Shown piece by piece: positions 12,335 through 16,368 of a stretch of 16,368 nucleotides of DNA (within the stretch, counting starts at the first letter, position 1; each line of letters begins with the position of its first letter). The position numbers were made by a program, and so were the translations under genes. The notes beneath the pieces were generated by a model, which was not told the origin of the DNA, did not search any database, and worked only from the letters and a program-made list of their open reading frames with translations. Source of the DNA: CAZFLM01 sp964519955. Lineage in GTDB: Bacteria > Armatimonadota > Chthonomonadetes > Chthonomonadales > CAJBBX01. The stretch spans positions 1 through 16,368 of the forward strand of contig CAZFLM010000111.1 of NCBI GenBank assembly GCA_964519955.1. Direction: 5' to 3'.

Positions 12335-15309
12335 GGCTTCCTCGCAGCGCCGCCGCCCGCGCCCAACGACGCAGCGACGACGGTCTGATTAATGGTTGGC
12401 GCGGTGTCGGGGAACACGGCCTGGTGGCCCGCGGCATCCTCCGCACGCACATAATACTCGATATCGGTGTCCACTTTGAGTTCGGCCCGGTACACGCCGC
12501 GCGCCACTTGGCCCAGAGCTGCCGAGTGCCACTGAGCCGCACCGATCGGGCGCCACAGGGCCTGCACCGACCGCGGCGTTGTGCTGCTCAGGACGTGCGC
12601 GGTCACCGTCAGCGTTGCGCCCGGCTCGACGCGCGTGCGCAGCGTCGGCAGGAACACGCGCAGCGGCCCGGAGTACGTCGCCGCGGGTTGGGCGTCCTCG
12701 GGCAGCGGCTTGCCGAGGATCTGGGCGAGCTGCGCGCCGGGCCGCTCGATCAGGTTCGGCACGCTGTGCTGCTCCCAGTTCATGATGGTGCCCAACTCGC
12801 CGTTGGTGCTCACGTTCGCCAGCAGGTACCCGTACACCTCGCGCAAGAGCGACACGACCTTGCGCCGAGCCGGCAGCGCCTGCGTCTCGGCGATGCGCGC
12901 CCGGTCATCGCCGGCGGCAGCGGCGGCGATGGCGCGATCCTGCTCGGCCCAGGCGCAGCGCAGCTCGGCGGAGGCGCGCAGGTAGCGGAACCAGTTCAGC
13001 CAGTAGGCGAACCGCGCCTTGCTGCCCGCTCCCTTCACCAGCGGCTCCAGCTTCGCCATCCGGTCGACGAAGGCGTAGTCCGGCGCGACCTTCTCCCACG
13101 GCGTCCCGTCCGGCGTCAGGCCACCCGGGCCGTCGGTCCAGGTGAGCGGCTTGGGCAGATTGCCGTCGACCTGGTCGAAGATGGCCGCGATCTGAGGCGC
13201 GGCCTCCGGGCCGAACTCGGCGCGCGCCCAGTCGAGGTAGTAGTCCAGCGCGGCGACCTTCACGGCGGTCGCGGGCGGGTCCGCCATGTAGGCGCCATAT
13301 GCCGGGCCGCCGCAGTTGATGCGCACGGACTTGGCCGGGCCGACCACCTCGATCGCTGCGATGCAGGGGAACTCGACGCGCGGCGGGAATCCGATGGTCA
13401 GCAGGCCGTCCGTCACGCGCACGTGCTCGTAGGTGGTGTCGAGCGCATGGTTCTTGCCGACCTTGCCGAGGATGTCGAGCGCCTCGATGACCTTCTTGCC
13501 CTGGAGCGTCACGTCGAACACGCGGACGCCCGCCGTGTCGTAGTGAGGCTCGACGAACCGCAGCGTGACCGTGTACTCGCCGTTCGGCACGGGGATGCGG
13601 TAGGCCGACATGCCATAGCGCACCGTGCGGTACATGGTCGAGTCGTCCGCTCCGACGACCGGACCGGGCGGGAAGGCCGCTACGTTGCCGCCCACTGCGC
13701 CGAGGACGGGCGGCGCTGCCTTGCGGTCCCAGTTCTGCTCCCAGGCGGCATTCGCGAGCGCGGAGACGTTCGGCGCGAGGATGCGGGTGCGCCAGTGGAT
13801 GCCCATCAGCCCGGTGCAGCCGTACTTCAGCGCGTCCTGCGCATCGCGCCGCATGCGGCCGACCCAAAGCTGCGGAGCGGTGAGGGCGGGATCGTCCTCC
13901 AGCCACGGAATGGCCCACTTCGGCCGGCCCTTCACGTTCGCGAAGCCCGGCTCGACCGGCGAGTAGCCGACCTGCTGGTTGATGCAGCTCATCGGCATGT
14001 CCTTGGGCAACATGTCGTCGAAGAGCGAGCGGTTGTTCGGCGGACCGAGCACCCAGCCGCACGTCGCGAGCGTGAACGGCGCCTTGGCGTCCTTCGCGGC
14101 GGCGATTGCTGCCTTCAGGTCGGTCAGCGTCTCGGCAACCTGCTGCTCCGTCGTGCCGCTCCAGGTCCAGCCCTCCGGTGTCCAGAACCAGTAGTAGTCC
14201 ACGGGGTAGGCCTGCGAGATGCGGCGGAACATGCCCTCGTAGACGAGCTTGCGCGCCGCGTCGGAGGCCGGGTCGATGCCGGCTGCCTTCAGGCGGTCGC
14301 GAACGAGGGCCGGGATCGTCAGCGGGGTCTCGGTGCCGACGCAGGTCTGGATGCCCAGCGCACGCGCCTCGGTGAATGCGTCGCGGAGCATGGTGCCCGT
14401 TCGCTCGAAGAGCAGGTTGCAGTCGTCGGGCCGTGTGGGCCTGGGCGTCAGGCCGCGCATGGCGTCGGAGCCGGCATCGTCCTGGTCGAACAGGCCCGCC
14501 GCGCCGAAGAGGTAGGCGCTGGTCTTCTTCGCCGCGTAGCCCCAGTCGCCGCGCGCGGAGTTCTGGTAGCTGGAGGGGTAGGAGAACGCGACCTTCGCCC
14601 CGTCGCCGATGTCGGAGGGCTGCCCGATCCACACGGTGGGTTCGGCGATGCCCTCCGGGTAGGTGTGCAGGCCGAGGAAGTTCATGCGCAGCTTCGGCAA
14701 CTGCCCCACGATCGCCCGGTAGTCGTCCGTGTTCCACCAGTCGGGCCCCTCGGGGAAGTCGTGGAACGGCTGGATGCCGCGCGTGTCGAAGAGTGGCTTG
14801 CCGGTCTCGTCGATGCCGGCCAGGAGCAGCTTCGCCGGCTTGTCCGGGATGACGTCGCCGTGCAGGTAGAACCGCGCGCCGAGCCGCTCCGCGTAACGGT
14901 AGGCGCCGTAGAGGGTGCCCGCCCCGTCGCCACCCGCGATTAGCACGAGGCCGCCTGGAGCGGAGCGCAGCACGTAGCACTGCGGCTTCAGCCCGGCCAC
15001 CTTCGCGCCGATGCCCGCCCGAGCCGCCAACGCGCCGGCCGCCGCCCGGTCCTTCCGTGCGACGAGGATGCCCGAGCCGCCCGGCGCCTTCGCCCCCACC
15101 GTGACGATGGGCAGCAGCTTGCGCGTGGTCAGGTAGACGTAGCGCCGCACCTCCTGCGCGGCGAGCCGCTCCAGCGCGGACGCGCCCTTAGGCACATAGA
15201 CCGCGGGCCCCGCAGCGTGGGCAGGCACGGCGAAGAGGAGGAGAAGGGCCACGGCGGCCCCCCAGCCCCCAACTCTGGGGGAGCGGTTGTGCGCGGAGAG
15301 GCGGCTCAC
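12331..15309 (-). CDS. Large secreted GH67N-like / malectin-domain glycosidase-like protein
   Basis: 992 residues from the chosen GTG at 15309, which gives a good signal peptide (SRLSAHNR, then AAVALLLLFAVPAHA, cleavage before AGP). The frame stays open upstream (ATG at 15450), but that stretch is repeat DNA. Domains: an alpha-glucuronidase N-terminal-like fold (about 35-150; ALERLAAQEVRRYVYL, GTLYGAYRYAERLGARFYLHG); a TIM-barrel-like catalytic part (about 150-530; RGIQPFHDFPEGPDWWN, MNFLGLHTYPEG, YYWFWTPEGW, GLMGIHWR); a malectin-like sugar-binding domain (about 555-675; NGEYTVTLRFVEPHYDTAGVRVFDV); and a C-terminal helical and beta part. DUF4838-type proteins share the first two. Proposed action on uronic-acid polysaccharide is inferred. 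The overlap with the RACo-type gene implies co-expression. Confidence 0.75.
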   Translation of the reverse strand: MSRLSAHNRSPRVGGWGAAVALLLLFAVPAHAAGPAVYVPKGASALERLAAQEVRRYVYLTTRKLLPIVTVGAKAPGGSGILVARKDRAAAGALAARAGIGAKVAGLKPQCYVLRSAPGGLVLIAGGDGAGTLYGAYRYAERLGARFYLHGDVIPDKPAKLLLAGIDETGKPLFDTRGIQPFHDFPEGPDWWNTDDYRAIVGQLPKLRMNFLGLHTYPEGIAEPTVWIGQPSDIGDGAKVAFSYPSSYQNSARGDWGYAAKKTSAYLFGAAGLFDQDDAGSDAMRGLTPRPTRPDDCNLLFERTGTMLRDAFTEARALGIQTCVGTETPLTIPALVRDRLKAAGIDPASDAARKLVYEGMFRRISQAYPVDYYWFWTPEGWTWSGTTEQQVAETLTDLKAAIAAAKDAKAPFTLATCGWVLGPPNNRSLFDDMLPKDMPMSCINQQVGYSPVEPGFANVKGRPKWAIPWLEDDPALTAPQLWVGRMRRDAQDALKYGCTGLMGIHWRTRILAPNVSALANAAWEQNWDRKAAPPVLGAVGGNVAAFPPGPVVGADDSTMYRTVRYGMSAYRIPVPNGEYTVTLRFVEPHYDTAGVRVFDVTLQGKKVIEALDILGKVGKNHALDTTYEHVRVTDGLLTIGFPPRVEFPCIAAIEVVGPAKSVRINCGGPAYGAYMADPPATAVKVAALDYYLDWARAEFGPEAAPQIAAIFDQVDGNLPKPLTWTDGPGGLTPDGTPWEKVAPDYAFVDRMAKLEPLVKGAGSKARFAYWLNWFRYLRASAELRCAWAEQDRAIAAAAAGDDRARIAETQALPARRKVVSLLREVYGYLLANVSTNGELGTIMNWEQHSVPNLIERPGAQLAQILGKPLPEDAQPAATYSGPLRVFLPTLRTRVEPGATLTVTAHVLSSTTPRSVQALWRPIGAAQWHSAALGQVARGVYRAELKVDTDIEYYVRAEDAAGHQAVFPDTAPTINQTVVAASLGAGGGAARKP
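15258..15283. repeat. C-rich repeat, copy A (pairs inverted with 15351-15376)
   Basis: Plus strand CCCCCCAGCCCCCAA then CTCTGGGGGAG. It contains its own hairpin CCCCCA-4 nt-TGGGGG. Read on the minus strand it lies inside the signal-peptide region of the large glycosidase-like gene (SPRVGGWG). Confidence 0.8.
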
Positions 15310-15401
15310 GAGTACACGGCCGCCAGATCGGGTGTGGGTAGTAACAGGTTCTCCCCCAGCATTGGGGGTCGGGGGGCGCGCTGCGGCAGCGTCTCGCTCA
15401 T
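15306..15401 (-). CDS. Possible 31-residue leader ORF overlapping the large glycosidase-like start
   Basis: ATG at 15401; translates to MSETLPQRAPRPPMLGENLL and ends ..PTPDLAAVYS. Its TGA overlaps the GTG start at 15309 as GTGA, the arrangement used for translational coupling. The upstream purine stretch (GAGGG) abuts the ATG and is not a well-placed ribosome-binding site. The frame runs through copy B of the C-rich repeat, so it may be only repeat DNA without a stop. Confidence 0.25.
   Translation of the reverse strand: MSETLPQRAPRPPMLGENLLLPTPDLAAVYS
15351..15376. repeat. C-rich repeat, copy B (inverted relative to copy A)
   Basis: Plus strand CTCCCCCAGCATTGGGGG then TCGGGGGG; its reverse complement matches copy A at 22 of 26 positions. 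With copy A it bounds a 119-bp segment with terminal inverted repeats, which could fold into a long stem or represent a MITE/REP-like element. Confidence 0.8.
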
Positions 15402-15413
15402 CCCTCGTGCCCC

Positions 15414-15448
15414 AAGTCCCAAGTCCCAGCCCCCAGCCCCCAGCTCCC
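15414..15448. repeat. Heptad tandem repeat with G-quadruplex pattern on the minus (coding) strand
   Basis: Five 7-bp units, on the minus strand GGGAGCT, GGGGGCT, GGGGGCT, GGGACTT, GGGACTT, followed by GGGG. This gives six runs of at least three G with 2-4-nt loops. It begins directly after the TGATG at the methyltransferase stop and lies in the mRNA leader of the large glycosidase-like gene. Confidence 0.85.
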
Positions 15449-15449
15449 A

Positions 15450-16368
15450 TCACGCCCCTCCGTGATCGCGGGCGTACTGCACCATGGCGCGGAAGTTCTG
15501 GGGCGGCGTCTCGCGAGGCACCTCGCAGCCGGGGCCGATGATGAAACGTCCGCCTGCCTGCTGGTGGCACTCGCCGATGGCCGCGTAGACCGACTCGGGC
15601 GTGCCGTCGCGCAGGACGCGTACCGGGTCGATGTTGCCGAGGATTACCTGCTCCGGCCCCATCTGCTCGCGGCCCTCGCTCACCGGGCACAGGTAGTCGA
15701 GGTCGACAATGTCGCAGCCGAGCTGGCGGATGCCGGTCAGGATCTTGCGCGTGTTGCCGCAGATGTGCAGACGGACCTTCGCGCCGAGCGCCTTCACGCC
15801 CTCGACCATGCGGATCTCATAGGGCAGGACGAACTCGTTGTAGATGCGCGGGCCCACGAGCGAGGCTGCCGCGTCCCCGATGCCGATCTGCTCCGCGCCT
15901 GCCTCGACCTGCGCCTTCGCAAACCGCAGTTCCATCTCGGTGACGAACTCGAACAGATCGCGCACGAAGGCGGGATCGTCCATGAAGTCGACCATGAGCG
16001 TGTTGATGCCGCGCAGATCGGCCCCTTCCGCGCACGGCCCCTCGATCCACCCCTCGATCAGCAGCTTGCCGCCCACGCGCTCCCGGTAGAGCTGGATCGC
16101 CTTGATGCGGTTGAGCATGCGGCCGGGCGCGGTGGGGTCGGGCTGCTTTAGGCCGAGGAGTGTGGCCTTGTCCTGCAGCAGCGCCTGCTCCTCGTCCAGC
16201 GCGGGCGGCTGGTCCGGGTAGAAGCGCACCGTCGCGCCGCAATCCGCCGCCTCGCAGGCCGGGTCGGACATCGTGTTGACGTAGTCGAAGCCGAACTCCT
16301 CGGCGATGGCGATCTGCCCCTCGACGAGCACGCGGTAGTCGGTCGCGTAGTCCTTGTACGCGACCCCG
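15450..16368 (-). CDS. URO-D superfamily corrinoid methyltransferase (MtaA/MtbA/CmuA-like), N-terminus outside window
   Basis: 306 codons are visible and the frame is open to the right edge; the GTG at 16331 is an internal valine (DYRVLVEG). Members of this uroporphyrinogen-decarboxylase fold family move methyl groups between a corrinoid protein and a thiol or folate through a zinc site. The zinc motif is intact: H and C of LHICGNT (about 15759-15767) and the distal C of IIGPGCEVPRETP (about 15525), with GNIDPVRVLRDGTPESV between. True HemE lacks this motif, so heme synthesis is unlikely. Ends TGATG, just before the heptad repeat. First gene of the cluster that includes the RACo-type and DUF1638 genes. 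The methyl donor is unknown. Confidence 0.88.
   Translation of the reverse strand, partial: GVAYKDYATDYRVLVEGQIAIAEEFGFDYVNTMSDPACEAADCGATVRFYPDQPPALDEEQALLQDKATLLGLKQPDPTAPGRMLNRIKAIQLYRERVGGKLLIEGWIEGPCAEGADLRGINTLMVDFMDDPAFVRDLFEFVTEMELRFAKAQVEAGAEQIGIGDAAASLVGPRIYNEFVLPYEIRMVEGVKALGAKVRLHICGNTRKILTGIRQLGCDIVDLDYLCPVSEGREQMGPEQVILGNIDPVRVLRDGTPESVYAAIGECHQQAGGRFIIGPGCEVPRETPPQNFRAMVQYARDHGGA

Noticed and set aside
12319..14943. Long plus-strand open frame (874 codons) opposite the large glycosidase-like gene
   Set aside because: Same low-information composition. The minus-strand frame has recognisable GH67N-like and malectin domains.
15258..15448. Repeat cluster considered as a CRISPR array
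   Set aside because: Two inverted 26-bp copies and a 7-bp tandem repeat do not form regularly spaced direct repeats with unique spacers.
15310..15690. Upstream extension of the large glycosidase-like frame
   Set aside because: From 15452 upward it overlaps the methyltransferase gene out of frame. From 15310 to 15450 it is repeat DNA coding glycine/tryptophan strings, and the signal peptide begins only at about 15309.
15450..16368. Heme-pathway uroporphyrinogen decarboxylase (hemE)
   Set aside because: The zinc HxC...C motif and the RACo/DUF1638 neighbours point to the methyltransferase branch of the superfamily.

Overview
This is a GC-rich bacterial window with dense coding, almost all of it on the minus strand; one gene (7663-8823) is on the plus strand. 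The gene content suggests an environmental bacterium of the Armatimonadota / Planctomycetota / Chloroflexota type. Armatimonadota is my best guess, at low confidence. The pointers are a secreted S-layer-homology protein with the motif TRYEFAVA, a HEAT-like membrane protein with LLRPA repeats, large secreted glycosidase-like proteins and a corrinoid methyltransferase set. No rRNA, tRNA or CRISPR array was seen.

Layout, left to right. (1) 1-836: the 5' part of an alpha-glucan (glycogen) phosphorylase that runs off the left edge. (2) 959-1562: a two-gene DUF6883/DUF4926-like cassette that looks toxin-antitoxin-like. It lies between two promoters that share a perfect 22-bp direct repeat. (3) 1679-3322: a secreted TIM-barrel glycosidase-like protein behind a third promoter of the same architecture (TTGACA, 18 bp, TGTAAT). 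(4) 3390-5522: a secreted SLH protein, a two-TM HEAT-like protein and a class II aldolase of the RhaD type in which one zinc-ligand histidine is glutamine. (5) 5833-7498: an ABC/SMC-type AAA ATPase overlapping by 8 nt a small TOPRIM-like protein. This resembles the ATPase + TOPRIM anti-phage pairs (PARIS, AbiL/RloAB, Gabija logic) without clearly being one of them. (6) 7663-8823, plus strand: an AAA_14/DUF4143 ATPase with an intact PD-(D/E)xK motif. A 37-bp near-perfect palindrome ends immediately before its -10 box. (7) 8828-16368: a corrinoid-linked cluster made of a URO-D-type methyltransferase (partial), a large secreted GH67N-like/malectin glycosidase-like protein, a [2Fe-2S] ASKHA protein (corrinoid activation, RACo type) and a DUF1638 protein. 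Two tandem paralogous ParD/ParE-like modules sit between the last two.

How it works together. The right half plausibly couples breakdown of a (possibly methylated) polysaccharide to corrinoid-dependent methyl transfer: the glycosidase stop and the ASKHA start overlap as GTGA. The centre (about 5.8-10.7 kb) is an island of defence and addiction-like genes. The intergenic DNA carries promoter-bearing direct repeats, a long dyad at a leaderless start, and a C-rich inverted-repeat pair next to a G-quadruplex-type heptad repeat that together form the leader and signal-peptide region of the large glycosidase.
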